A stretch of 64,000 nucleotides of DNA from JAUVXJ01 sp034411995 (GCA_034411995.1 DAOUME010000022.1:62001-126000), one strand, 5' to 3'. Numbered from the stretch's first letter, positions 8,444-17,018 are shown. The notes: generated from the sequence alone by a model not told the origin. Translations and numbers: made by a program.

Positions 8444-8472
8444 TTGCCGTCGCCCTCCAATCGTGGTATAAT
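8444..8472 (+). promoter_or_regulatory. Strong promoter for the 8.5-13.3 kb envelope operon
   Basis: TTGCCG (8444-8449), exact 17-bp spacer, TATAAT (8467-8472). Transcription would begin near 8479, about 40 nt before ATG 8520. It lies in a 172-bp gap after the DUF218 gene. Confidence 0.75.
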
Positions 8473-8519
8473 CGCGGTGAGTCTTGCATGGGATACCACG
8501 TGCTGTAGAGGGTGGACAG

Positions 8520-9035
8520 ATGGAAGAGCGGACACCGGCCATACATCAGGTCATCGCCTACACGGAGCGGCTGGAGGTCAGAGGCGAGGTGAGGGCGTGG
8601 CCTCCACGACGCATCCTGGATGTCCTCAACAACAGACAGACGTCGTTCCTGATCATGCACCAGACCTCGGTGATACCACTGTCCAGATGGGGGACGTCGT
8701 CACCAGCAGCGGTCGAGAGCATCGCGCTGAACAAAGAACGCCTCCTCCTGGTCTGGCTCATCGAGGAGACCGAAGTGGAGGCGGCTGAGTTCGCTACCGT
8801 GTACAAGGTCCCGGAGCGGGTCGTCGCCTACGTCGGGCCTTTCGTGACCCAGGGAACCATGCACATCGTCCGTGAGTCCACCGTGAGCCAATCGCTGGAC
8901 GGCGCCAAGGATCAATTCATCGCTCTCACGGACCCCTCATTGCTCTGCCTCACTGTGTCCGGCCTTGCCCTGGAAGGTGGCCTGGTCCTGTGTGTGAACA
9001 GTGCCAGTGTCATGGCGGTACATTCAGCCCCATGA
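8520..9035 (+). CDS. Conserved-looking hypothetical protein, two similar halves
   Basis: 171 residues from ATG 8520, preceded by GGTGG and a clear promoter. No signal peptide, membrane segment or catalytic motif. Two beta-rich halves can be seen: the first around RLEVRGEVRAWPPRRILDVLN with FLIMHQTSVIP, the second around KVPERVVAYVGPFVTQGTMH with FIALTDPSLLCLTV. Such a pattern fits a small cytoplasmic beta-barrel domain repeated twice, perhaps of the DUF6812 kind, but I cannot confirm the family. It heads a same-strand series with two secreted PPC-repeat proteins and a DsbA-like protein. Confidence 0.65.
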   Translation: MEERTPAIHQVIAYTERLEVRGEVRAWPPRRILDVLNNRQTSFLIMHQTSVIPLSRWGTSSPAAVESIALNKERLLLVWLIEETEVEAAEFATVYKVPERVVAYVGPFVTQGTMHIVRESTVSQSLDGAKDQFIALTDPSLLCLTVSGLALEGGLVLCVNSASVMAVHSAP

Positions 9036-9142
9036 GAGCAAGCGGAGCAACTTCGCCATCCAGTCTGCGGCGAGAGGCCCGGGGCGTCCCGGCTTGCCGG
9101 ACCGGGTGTCTTTGCGCGCCCCTCCACTGCAGCCTGGGACGG

Positions 9143-10021
9143 ATGGTGCGCAGTCTGCTTACCATCCTTGCGCTGCTCCTCGTGACGGCTTGCGGAGCTG
9201 CAAAACCTGCGCCGACCTCCACACCTGCTCCGACAGAGCAGCCTCCGCTGCCCACGGCGACCATCGAGCGCAGCCCTACCCCCACACCGTCCTACGATGA
9301 TCCGAACGAGCCCAACGATTCTATGCTCCAGGCTTCAGGTCCCCTCGTTCCAGGACAGGAGTACCAGGGCTTCATCAGCGAGAAGGGCGATCTCGACTTC
9401 TTCTTCCTGGAGATCGAGACCCCGCAGATCGTCGATCTGTCGCTGACCGGCATACCTCAGGATGCCGACTACGATCTGTATCTGGTGACTGGCGAAGAGG
9501 ATGTCCTGGCTGATTCTGCCAACTCCGGGCCACAGGAGGAACACATTCAATATACGACGAGCAGTGTCGGCGTCTTCTACGTGCTCGTTCTGCCCTTCAA
9601 CAACTTCAGTGACACCGAGCCCTACACTCTGCGGCTGGAGTTATCACCGGCGCCGACACCCAGCGGCGAAGACACCTTCGAGCCCAACGACACACTTGAG
9701 CAGGCGGCCGGACCCCTGGTATGGGGACAAGCCTACCAGTCATACATCTGGGACGAGGGGGACATCGACGTCTATTTCTTTCAGTTGAACCAGGCGAGCA
9801 GCGTCCAGGTCAGCTTGACGAACATCACTGTGGTGGCAGACTACGACCTGTTCCTCTCCAACCAGTCTGGGGACGTGCTGGCATCATCCACCCGTGCGGT
9901 GGATCGCGAGCTCATCGAGCAGTCACTGCAACCGGGGACCTACTACGTCACGGTAAAGCCCTTCGCCGGGTTCAGTCAGAACGACCCATACACGGTGCAG
10001 ATCGACCTGGTGGAACCGTAG
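9143..10021 (+). CDS. Lipoprotein with two PPC (pre-peptidase C-terminal) domains
   Basis: 292 residues from ATG 9143, chosen because the protein then opens with a lipoprotein signal (MVRSLLTILALLLVTAC, lipobox VTAC). A longer in-frame start at 8990 would put 51 residues before the signal. A Thr/Pro linker (about 25-50) leads into two PPC beta-sandwich domains. Each begins with an acidic E/D-PND element (DPNEPNDS about 54, TFEPNDT about 176) and contains GDxDFF/GDIDVYFFQL, ADYDLYL/ADYDLFL and GVFYVLVLP/GTYYVTVKP. PPC domains usually accompany secreted peptidases; here no catalytic domain is present, so binding or a structural role outside the membrane is likelier. Confidence 0.8.
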   Translation: MVRSLLTILALLLVTACGAAKPAPTSTPAPTEQPPLPTATIERSPTPTPSYDDPNEPNDSMLQASGPLVPGQEYQGFISEKGDLDFFFLEIETPQIVDLSLTGIPQDADYDLYLVTGEEDVLADSANSGPQEEHIQYTTSSVGVFYVLVLPFNNFSDTEPYTLRLELSPAPTPSGEDTFEPNDTLEQAAGPLVWGQAYQSYIWDEGDIDVYFFQLNQASSVQVSLTNITVVADYDLFLSNQSGDVLASSTRAVDRELIEQSLQPGTYYVTVKPFAGFSQNDPYTVQIDLVEP

Positions 10022-10075
10022 CCCGGAGAGAGTCCAGGGCCACCCCTTTCGCTGTTGAGCGAGGAGATCGAGAAG

Positions 10076-12475
10076 ATGGGAATGGATTGCCCTGAGTGTG
10101 GGGCATCTAACCCGGACGGCAAGCAATCCTGTCGCGCCTGTGGCCACAGCCTGGCTGGCTCCGTCAAGTCCTCCGGCCAGACCGCCAGGGGCGGTGGCTA
10201 TGGCAGCTCAGGCCCCTGGGTCGCGGCCGTGTTGATCGTGGTGCTCGTTCTGTGCTGCTTCTCGCTGGTGGGAGTCGCGCTGTTGGACGAGTTGATGCCC
10301 TCCCATCCCTGGCGCACACTGGTGATGGGGACGTCCACCCCCACAGCCACGTCACCGCCTACTCCCACCTTCCGACCGACTGTGACCCCTGCCCCCACGC
10401 CTGCGGAGGGCGTGGACGGCTACGAGCCCGATGATACGATGGATCAGGCTAACCCCATCGAGATCGACGGCCCTGCACAGACCCATAACCTCAACCCACC
10501 CGGCGATCGCGACTACCTGACCTTCGAGGTCTCGGCCCGGACTCGATATACTGTGGAGACCGGGAACCTGGGAGCCGAGTGTGACACCGTCCTCTTTCTG
10601 TACGATGAGGATGGAATCGAGCTCACCCACGATGACGATGGAGGAGAGGGAGAGCTGGCCTCTCGGGTCAGTTGGACCGCGCAGCAGGATGGGGTATTCT
10701 TCGCCGAGGTGAGGGCCTTCGACGAGGAAGCACAGGGAGCAGACACCGAGTACGACGTCTGGGTATCGGAGGGCGAGGCCATAGTCTCGGAGCTGGACGA
10801 ATACGAGCCCGACAACGTCATGGAGCATGCCGCCGAGCTGACGCTGGGAGTGCCTCAGAAGCACACCATACACGTGGAAGGGGACCGCGACTGGCTGCGC
10901 TTCCAAGTAGAGAAAGGAAGTAGCTACGTGATAGAGACCTCCGATCTCAGGGGCGGCATAGACACGGTCATTCAGCTCTACGACGAGACCGGCCAGGAAC
11001 TGGCGACCAACGATGACGGCAGCGGTGAAGACCTCTCCTCGCGCATCACCTGGACCGCTGCGGCTGACGGCATCCTCTACGTGATGGTCCGTGATTTCTC
11101 GGAGGGCCAGGTAGAGTCGGGAATGGAGTATACCGTCTCCGTCACGGAGAGCGGGCCTCTCGAGGCTGATGCCTACGAGCCCGACGATAGTCAGGAAGGC
11201 GCAGGTGAGATTCAGGTCGGGGTCCCCCAGCGCCACAATCTGCACGTCACCGGTGACCACGATTGGATGTGTTTCCAGGCGGTAGGCGGCACAGACTACG
11301 TGATAGAGACGTTCAACCTGGGAGACCGGATCGACACGTACCTGGCCCTGTACGATGCGGCCGGTGAGTTGCTGACAGAGGACGACGACTCAGGTGGTGA
11401 GGAGCTGGCCTCGCTGGTCCAATGGGGGTCCACCGAAAACGAGACACTCTGGCTCTTGGTCCAGGACCTGCGTGATGAAGCGGCGGGGCCGGGAACCGAC
11501 TACTCCGTCTCAGTACTGGAGGAGGGCGCCGTTCGGCTCTTTGCGGACCCGTACGAGCCGGATGATACCGTGGCTTCCGCCGGGAGCATAGGAATAGGCG
11601 AAGTCCAGGGACACAACATCCACGCCGTCGGCGATCACGATTGGCTGTCGTTCCAGGCCGAGGCGGGCGTGACGTACCTGGTGGAGACGTACCATCTGGG
11701 AGAGGAAGTGGACACGGTCCTCTTGTTGTATAATGGGAGGGGCGAGGAACTGGCCAAAGACGACGATGGCGGCGACGAGCCGCGAGCCTCCCGTATCGCC
11801 TGGACCGCCCAGACAACGGAGACCCTGTACGTCATGGTGCGGGATTACAAAGACGACAGAGCCGACCGCAGCATGGCCTATGACATCTCTGTCTACGAGA
11901 GCAGCGGCAGCCTGGATGGCGGCGGGCCCAGCGTCTACATCGGCGACGGTGCCTATCACATCGTCACCGTCGAACCTTACCGACTCATGGTGGGAGTGAG
12001 TGAGCAGTTGGCTCTGGACAGCTTCAGCCTGGAGGTGGATGCGGTGCAGGTCAGCGGAGACGACGATAACGAGTATGGGCTGGTCTGCGGGTATCGAGAC
12101 GAAGACAACTACTACGAGCTAGCCATCTCCGGTGATGGGTTCGTCGGGTTCTTCGCCAGAGAGGATGGGAATTGGAGCAGCATCTCAGACTTCGCCCCCA
12201 GCGATGCCGTCAAGCAGGGAAACGCCCGTAACCATCTGCGACTGGAGGTGGACGAGGGAGCCTTCTCCTTCTACGTCAATGGCCGACAGGTCCTCCAGGA
12301 GTCAGACTACCGGTTCGGCGAGGGGCTCATCGGTTTCGGCTGCGGCTCCTTCTCGGAACCAGGCTTGCACTGCTCCTTCGACGATCTCAGGGTGTGGGAT
12401 GAGGGGGGCAACCTGGTCTGGGATGAGGACTTCGCCGACAACTCTGGCGATTGGTATCAGAGCCCGACGAGATAG
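10076..12475 (+). CDS. Membrane protein: zinc ribbon, TM helix, four PPC domains, LamG-like end
   Basis: 799 residues from ATG 10076 (GAGGAG at 10061-10066, better than TTG 10055). Order: an N-terminal CPECGASNPDGKQSCRACG zinc ribbon (about 4-22), one TM helix (about 50-70), a TPTATSPPTPT linker, then four PPC domains of about 125 residues. Each PPC domain starts YEPDDT/YEPDNV and carries HN-x(6)-GDxDWL and TDDDGG-like acidic turns that probably bind calcium. The last 190 residues (DSFSLEVDAVQV, NYYELAISGDGFVGFF, LIGFGCGSF) look like a concanavalin/LamG-type jelly roll. The zinc ribbon would be cytoplasmic and the rest extracellular. It probably shares a transcript with the preceding lipoprotein. 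Confidence 0.8.
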   Translation: MGMDCPECGASNPDGKQSCRACGHSLAGSVKSSGQTARGGGYGSSGPWVAAVLIVVLVLCCFSLVGVALLDELMPSHPWRTLVMGTSTPTATSPPTPTFRPTVTPAPTPAEGVDGYEPDDTMDQANPIEIDGPAQTHNLNPPGDRDYLTFEVSARTRYTVETGNLGAECDTVLFLYDEDGIELTHDDDGGEGELASRVSWTAQQDGVFFAEVRAFDEEAQGADTEYDVWVSEGEAIVSELDEYEPDNVMEHAAELTLGVPQKHTIHVEGDRDWLRFQVEKGSSYVIETSDLRGGIDTVIQLYDETGQELATNDDGSGEDLSSRITWTAAADGILYVMVRDFSEGQVESGMEYTVSVTESGPLEADAYEPDDSQEGAGEIQVGVPQRHNLHVTGDHDWMCFQAVGGTDYVIETFNLGDRIDTYLALYDAAGELLTEDDDSGGEELASLVQWGSTENETLWLLVQDLRDEAAGPGTDYSVSVLEEGAVRLFADPYEPDDTVASAGSIGIGEVQGHNIHAVGDHDWLSFQAEAGVTYLVETYHLGEEVDTVLLLYNGRGEELAKDDDGGDEPRASRIAWTAQTTETLYVMVRDYKDDRADRSMAYDISVYESSGSLDGGGPSVYIGDGAYHIVTVEPYRLMVGVSEQLALDSFSLEVDAVQVSGDDDNEYGLVCGYRDEDNYYELAISGDGFVGFFAREDGNWSSISDFAPSDAVKQGNARNHLRLEVDEGAFSFYVNGRQVLQESDYRFGEGLIGFGCGSFSEPGLHCSFDDLRVWDEGGNLVWDEDFADNSGDWYQSPTR

Positions 12476-12513
12476 GATTTGATCGGATAGCTACGAGGAA
12501 TGGAGGTCTTCTA

Positions 12514-13266
12514 GTGAGATTGTTGGAAACGGACTACCGGCCATCTGGACGCGGGCTTCGGTGGCTCGCGGTGGCGCTTCTGCTCGCCATCGGCATGGTG
12601 CTGCTCTTGAGCGCAGGCGCAGGCTGCAGCACGCCTGTGCCCACGCCCACCGACACTCCGACCATCCCGGCCGAGACGCCAACCGCTCCCCCTGAAGGGA
12701 GTTCCACCCCGGAGGCGACCAGGGAGCCACTGGTTCCCCTGGACGACGATCCCGTGTTGGGCTCCGCGGACGCGCCGGTGACGATCATCGAGTACTCTGA
12801 GTACTTGTGTCCCTACTGCCGCCGCTTCGCCCTGGAGACGCTGCCCCGAGTACGCGAGGAATACGTCGACACAGGAAAGGTCAAGCTAGTCTTCAGAGAT
12901 TTTCCCGTGCACGGCCAGCCCGCCGTGATCATGGCCGTTGTGGCGGAGTGCGCTGCCGATCAGGGCAAGTTCTGGGAGATGCAGACGTTCCTGTGGGAGC
13001 GCTCGGACGAATGGTCGCAGAGCGAGGACCTGCTGGCCACCTTGCAGGGCTATGCCGACGAATTGGGTCTGGACACCGAGGAGTTCACCACCTGCCTGAC
13101 GGAGGGCACCCCTGTGGACCGGATCATCGAAGACTACAACCTCGGTATACAGGATGGAGTCAGCGGCACCCCTGCCTTCTTCATCAACGGGACCGCGGTC
13201 AAGGGGGCTCTGCCTTTCGAAGAGTTCCAGAAGGTGATCGACGCGGAACTCGCGAAATCAGGGTAG
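12514..13266 (+). CDS. DsbA-family thioredoxin, membrane-anchored
   Basis: 250 residues from GTG 12514 (GGAGG 7 nt upstream). An N-terminal hydrophobic segment (about 10-32) ends in GAGCS, so it is either a lipoprotein or an uncleaved anchor. A Thr/Pro linker follows, then the thioredoxin domain: ADAPVTIIEYSEYLCPYC with the redox pair C99/C102, KLVFRDFPVHG, a long helical insert, and the cis-Pro loop GVSGTPAFFINGT. This is the DsbA/BdbD class that oxidises or isomerises disulfides in exported proteins. Substrates could be the Cys-bearing secreted proteins nearby, by inference only. Its 3' end overlaps the converging TPR gene by 9 nt. Confidence 0.85.
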   Translation: MRLLETDYRPSGRGLRWLAVALLLAIGMVLLLSAGAGCSTPVPTPTDTPTIPAETPTAPPEGSSTPEATREPLVPLDDDPVLGSADAPVTIIEYSEYLCPYCRRFALETLPRVREEYVDTGKVKLVFRDFPVHGQPAVIMAVVAECAADQGKFWEMQTFLWERSDEWSQSEDLLATLQGYADELGLDTEEFTTCLTEGTPVDRIIEDYNLGIQDGVSGTPAFFINGTAVKGALPFEEFQKVIDAELAKSG

Positions 13267-13959
13267 AGAAGGTCCGCGCAGGATCTCCTCGCGCTTCTGT
13301 GTCAGGTGAAAAAGCAAACTCTGTCCGAAGCCCTGATCGCGCGCGAAGACTTGCAGGTAATCGTAGAAGACCAGGGCCAGGCCGCGAGCACCCTGTGAGG
13401 CCAGACGCTGGGCCTGCGCGTCGACGCGCGCCAGCATCTGCTCCAGCTCTGGCTCGCCATCCCTCGACGCATAGCTGAGCGCCTCCGCATAGAGTCTTAG
13501 CCCCTCCTGGTATCTCTCGGGGTCGCCGAGGGCCACCCTTCCCCTGAGCCACCGGAGTTTGCACATCGATTCCCATCTCCCCAGCGTGAGAGCCAGTGCC
13601 TCCGCCTCATCCGCACGGTGGAGGAACTGGTCGTGCTTCCCGGCGGTGAAGTGGTGGAAAGCCAGATTCATCAGGGCAACCAGTTCGCTCAAACTCTCTC
13701 CCAGCTCGTGGGCAATTTGCCGGCTTGCCTCGTAGCACTCCAGCGCTTCCTGCAACCGACCCTGACGGTAGTACACGGCCCCCAGGTTGTTGAGGACGAT
13801 TCCCTGTCCGCACACATCGCCGCTGAACTTCCGCAGGGCCATGCTGCGCAGGTAGCTGTCAATCGCCTCCTCCCACATCCCCCGAGCGCTGTAGGCGTTG
13901 CCGAGCTCGTTCAACTCTCGCTCGTCGAGGTCCTCGAAGTCCTTTCCTTCTTTCACCAT
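13258..13959 (-). CDS. TPR-repeat protein
   Basis: 233 residues. Tetratricopeptide helices are visible: LNELGNAYSARGMWEEAIDSYLRSMAL (about 15-41), VLNNLGAVYYRQGRLQEALECYEAS and ALMNLAFHHFTAGKHDQFLHRA, followed by looser helical repeats to the end. No signal peptide, so probably cytoplasmic. TPRs mediate protein-protein contacts; partners are unknown. It lies 18 nt downstream of the AIR-synthase-like gene and is probably cotranscribed with it from the promoter at 15054-15081. Confidence 0.75.
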   Translation of the reverse strand: MVKEGKDFEDLDERELNELGNAYSARGMWEEAIDSYLRSMALRKFSGDVCGQGIVLNNLGAVYYRQGRLQEALECYEASRQIAHELGESLSELVALMNLAFHHFTAGKHDQFLHRADEAEALALTLGRWESMCKLRWLRGRVALGDPERYQEGLRLYAEALSYASRDGEPELEQMLARVDAQAQRLASQGARGLALVFYDYLQVFARDQGFGQSLLFHLTQKREEILRGPSLP

Positions 13960-13977
13960 CCCCCCTGCTGGCGGCCT

Positions 13978-14997
13978 CTACCGGGCAAACAGACCGGCTA
14001 TCTCGTCTCGTGGAAAGGCCGGCAGATCCGTCACCAGCCCGTGGCGCTCCATCCTGATCCCTTCGCCCCGAGGTACGACGCGACCGATGACAGACGCCGC
14101 GATCTGCTCCGAGGCCAGAACTTCCAACAGCCCCTGGGCGTCCTCCGGGCTCACAGCCAGGAGCAGCGCTCCGGAAGCGATGGTGCCCAGGGGATCCAGG
14201 CCGAACTCCTCACAGAGTTCCCGGCACTCAGGAAGGATCTCGATGTTCTCCTCTTCTACCATCAACCCCACCTCGGAAGCCTGGGCCAGTTCGCGTAGAC
14301 CCATGGCCAGACCTCCCTCGGTGGGATCGTGCATGCCGTGTACTTCGAAAGCCTCAGAAGCCCGCCGGGCCTCACGAAAGACGCTGATGCCCGGGTCGAC
14401 GAGATAGCCCTTCGCCCTGGCCAGGAACTCAGGGGTGAAGCCGCGCTCCCGCAGATCCCGTTCCTTCTCCCGCGCGATGAGCGCGGTGCCCTCGATGGCT
14501 ATTCCTTTGGTCAGGACGATAGCGTCTCCCACTTTCGCCCCGCCCGAAGTGACCAGCCTCTCTTTCTCGACCTCTCCCAGCATCTGACCGATGACCATGG
14601 GCCGATGCAGGCCATAGGTGATCTCGGTGTGCCCACCGACCAGCGAGATGCCCAACTCACGACAGGCGTCGTGCATCTGCCGCAGTATCTCCTCCACCAG
14701 GGCCTCGTCGCTGCCCGTCTCGGGCAAGAGAACCGTCGCCAGGAACCACCGCGGCACCGCCCCTGTGGTCACCAGATCGTTGGCGTTCACGTGAACCGCG
14801 TACCAGCCGATCTGATCCGTGGCGAAGGTGATGGGGTCCGTCTTGGCCACAAGGTACTTGTCTCCCATGTCCAGCACAGCGGCGTCCTCGCCTATTCGCG
14901 CCCCCAACACCACCCGCTCGTCTTCCAGCCGGTATTGCTCAAGAAGACGTCCCAAGAACTCCGTCGGAAGCTTCCCCACCGGGAATCTCCGTGCCAC
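13978..14997 (-). CDS. AIR-synthase/HypE-related PurM-fold enzyme
   Basis: 339 residues. Two-domain PurM-like architecture: an N-terminal ATP/metal site (GEDAAVLD about 36-43, KTDPITFATDQIGWYAVHVNANDL about 52-75, VGGHTEITYG about 124) and a C-terminal half with HDPTEGGLAMGLRELAQ and LGTIASGALLLAV. The superfamily (PurM, PurL, ThiL, HypE, SelD) phosphorylates or dehydrates substrates with ATP. The sequence is nearest the unassigned AIR-synthase-related group. It lacks the N-terminal Cys/Sec loop of SelD and the C-terminal Cys of HypE, so neither name is justified even though selC is nearby. A good promoter lies about 60 nt upstream. Confidence 0.8.
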   Translation of the reverse strand: MARRFPVGKLPTEFLGRLLEQYRLEDERVVLGARIGEDAAVLDMGDKYLVAKTDPITFATDQIGWYAVHVNANDLVTTGAVPRWFLATVLLPETGSDEALVEEILRQMHDACRELGISLVGGHTEITYGLHRPMVIGQMLGEVEKERLVTSGGAKVGDAIVLTKGIAIEGTALIAREKERDLRERGFTPEFLARAKGYLVDPGISVFREARRASEAFEVHGMHDPTEGGLAMGLRELAQASEVGLMVEEENIEILPECRELCEEFGLDPLGTIASGALLLAVSPEDAQGLLEVLASEQIAASVIGRVVPRGEGIRMERHGLVTDLPAFPRDEIAGLFAR

Positions 14998-15053
14998 CGC
15001 ACGTCACCCCTCTCTAACCAGGGCCCTGCCCACCGTCTAGTACCCTTCAATCG

Positions 15054-15081
15054 ATTATAGCGCAACCCCTGTCTGCGGCAA
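15054..15081 (-). promoter_or_regulatory. Promoter of the AIR-synthase-like/TPR operon
   Basis: Minus strand: TTGCCG (15081-15076), 16-bp spacer, TATAAT (15059-15054). Predicted transcript start near 15047, about 50 nt before the ATG. Confidence 0.65.
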
Positions 15082-15253
15082 AAGAGGCCTGCTCCAGGGC
15101 AAGCACACGGCACGATGAGGGCAGGTGATGCTGATTCGCAGCGCCATAGCAGAACAATCCGGAAGTCCGTTTCCCTCTGCAAACAGCCAGCCTGCGACGC
15201 GGTGGGGCAATCCGGCGGCATCCGACAGTGTTGGTGGCTGATCTTGACAGTTC

Positions 15254-15368
15254 CTGGCAGTTCTTGCCAGGGCGGTCCACGTTCGGGAACAAATCCGGCA
15301 GCTTCTGGCAGGCCCCCTGGCAGTTCCAGATAGCCCCCACCTGGTACAAGTAGTGTGGGTCTGGCAGG
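15254..15368 (+). repeat. Cluster of CTGGCAG repeats in a gene-free leader
   Basis: The 358 bp from 15082 to 15439 contain no gene. Within it CTGGCAGTTC occurs at 15254 and 15317, and CTGGCAGG at about 15305 and 15361. The first copy also forms a small hairpin with the following TTGCCAGG. The copies lie upstream of the radical SAM gene at 15440. They could be regulator sites or a structured leader; I see no known riboswitch. Confidence 0.4.
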
Positions 15369-15439
15369 ACCCGCTACCCTTCGCCGCGAGCTTACCAGAA
15401 TCGTGACCGTAATCCTGCATCTGAAGGAGGTGAAGCCTG

Positions 15440-16861
15440 ATGAAGACTATACTGTTTCTGTTGCCGGCGCTTCAAGAAGTCCTCGCCCAGGACTTCCGCC
15501 AGATCAAGTGCTCCCTCTTTCCACCCCTCAGCCTGCTGACGCTTGCAGGGTTGGTGCCCCAGGGCAAGTACAACCTGATGGTCAGAGACGAGCACGTCGA
15601 AGAGGTCATCGTCCAGGACGACGTGGACCTGGTGGTCATGACTGTCTACGTCTCTTCGGCAAACAGAGCGTACCAGCTCAGCGCACAGTATCGGGCCCGG
15701 GGAGCCAAGGTGGTCATGGGCGGAATCCATCCCACCACGCTTCCCGAGGAGTCCGCACAGCACGCCGACAGCGTCTGCCTGGGCCCTGGGGAAGCGGTGT
15801 TTTTGCAGATGCTCGAGGATTTCGAGGATGAACATCTGGCCAAGTTCTACGACGGTCGTGGTCACAAGGATCTCTCCGGGGTGCCTCGTGCGCGCCGCGA
15901 CCTGATGAACCAGCGCAAGTACCTCGTGCCCAACACCATCGTGGCTTCAAGAGGGTGCCCCTACTCCTGCGATTTCTGCTACAAAGAGAGCTTCTGGGGC
16001 AGGGACTACTACGAGTTTCGACCGTGGCCGGAGATCGCCAGGGAACTGGACACCTTCCAGCACGGGTTCGTCTTCTTTCTCGACGACAATCTGCTCGGCA
16101 ACCGCAAGGAAGCGAGGAAGCTCTTTGCGCTGCTCAGAGGATACGACTTCGTCTGGCAGGCCGCTGCCTCTCTCGATGCCGCATACACTCCCGGCTTGCT
16201 TCAGGAGGCCTACGAATGCGGGTGCAGAAGCCTCTTCGTTGGCTTCGAGTCCATCACCAAGACCAACATGGAACGTGCCCACAAGCGGCAGAACCAGAAG
16301 CACGACTACGCAGACGCGATCCAGAGGTTCCACGATGCTGGCATCATGATCAACGGCAGTTTCGTGTATGGATTCGACGACGATGACCCCGGGATCTTCG
16401 GCCGGACCGTGGAGTTCGCCATCGAAAACAAGATAGAGACAGCCACCTTCCACATCTTGACCCCATTCCCCAAGACCAGAATGTCTGCCCGGCTGGACCA
16501 CGAGGGTCGTTTGCTGCACCGGGACTGGGACAAGTATGACACACGCCACGCCGTTTTCCGACCCAGACGTATGAGCCCGGCTCAACTCGAGGAAGGATAC
16601 CGATGGTCGTACGATGAGTTCTACAGGTACGGATCCATCCTTCGACGGTCGGTGGGCTTGCCGAACCCCCTCAAGAGGTTCCTCTACAACGTCGGTTGGA
16701 AGAAGATGGATTCTGTCTGGGACTTCATCCTGGCCCACAACCTGATAGAGCGCGTGCTGCCCGCCTTCGAGTACGCCCTGGGCAGGGACACGGCGCCTCG
16801 CAGCCAAACAGTAGACGCCGCGTGGAGGCAGACGCCGACGCCGGAAAGAGAATGCGAGTGA
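15440..16861 (+). CDS. B12-binding-domain radical SAM enzyme (second copy in window)
   Basis: 473 residues. GGAGGTG at 15426-15432 places the start firmly at ATG 15440. The N-terminal cobalamin-binding-like domain (KTILFLLPAL; MGGIHPTTLPEE about 94-105; AVFLQMLEDF) is followed by the radical SAM core RGCPYSCDFCY (C173, C177, C180) and FFLDDNLLGNRKEA, FVGFESITKTNM and FVYGFDDDD. A class-specific tail (PFPKTRMSARLD, YRWSYDEFYRYGS) ends the protein. It has the layout of class B radical SAM methyltransferases or hopanoid/bacteriochlorophyll-type enzymes; the substrate is unknown. It shares class but not obvious close identity with the protein at 2157. Confidence 0.85.
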   Translation: MKTILFLLPALQEVLAQDFRQIKCSLFPPLSLLTLAGLVPQGKYNLMVRDEHVEEVIVQDDVDLVVMTVYVSSANRAYQLSAQYRARGAKVVMGGIHPTTLPEESAQHADSVCLGPGEAVFLQMLEDFEDEHLAKFYDGRGHKDLSGVPRARRDLMNQRKYLVPNTIVASRGCPYSCDFCYKESFWGRDYYEFRPWPEIARELDTFQHGFVFFLDDNLLGNRKEARKLFALLRGYDFVWQAAASLDAAYTPGLLQEAYECGCRSLFVGFESITKTNMERAHKRQNQKHDYADAIQRFHDAGIMINGSFVYGFDDDDPGIFGRTVEFAIENKIETATFHILTPFPKTRMSARLDHEGRLLHRDWDKYDTRHAVFRPRRMSPAQLEEGYRWSYDEFYRYGSILRRSVGLPNPLKRFLYNVGWKKMDSVWDFILAHNLIERVLPAFEYALGRDTAPRSQTVDAAWRQTPTPERECE

Positions 16862-16883
16862 GGACGATCGTGGGGACGAGAGG

Positions 16884-16979
16884 CGGGAGTGGATGGGAGT
16901 CGAACCCACCATGGCTAGCTCGTCGCTACCCATCAACGGTTTTGAAGACCGCGGAGGCCACCAGGTCTCAACCACCCCC
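16884..16979 (-). tRNA. selC: tRNA-Sec (anticodon TCA)
   Basis: 96 nt on the minus strand. Folding by eye gives an 8-bp acceptor stem (GGGGGTGG with CCACTCCC, one G-U), a 6-bp D stem with a 4-nt loop, anticodon loop CTTCAAA (anticodon TCA), a long variable arm around TGGGTAGC/GCTAGCCA, a 5-bp T stem with TTCGACT, and discriminator G. The 8-bp acceptor, long D stem and large variable arm are the hallmarks of bacterial selenocysteine tRNA. CCA is not encoded (CCT follows). It delivers Sec to UGA codons with SelB and a SECIS hairpin. None of selA, selB or selD is in the window. Confidence 0.95.
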
Positions 16980-16989
16980 ACGTATGCGT

Positions 16990-17018
16990 ATCATACTGAC
17001 TTTCGCGGCAGTAGTCAA
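16990..17018 (-). promoter_or_regulatory. Dedicated promoter of selC
   Basis: Minus strand: TTGACT (17018-17013), 17-bp spacer, TATGAT (16995-16990). Predicted start near 16983, only a few bases ahead of the tRNA 5' end at 16979. It sits in the 75-bp gap after the radical SAM gene. Confidence 0.75.

Noticed and set aside
13978..14997. selD or hypE as the identity of the PurM-fold gene near selC
   Set aside because: It lacks the SelD Cys/Sec loop and the HypE C-terminal cysteine, and no sel or hyp gene adjoins it.
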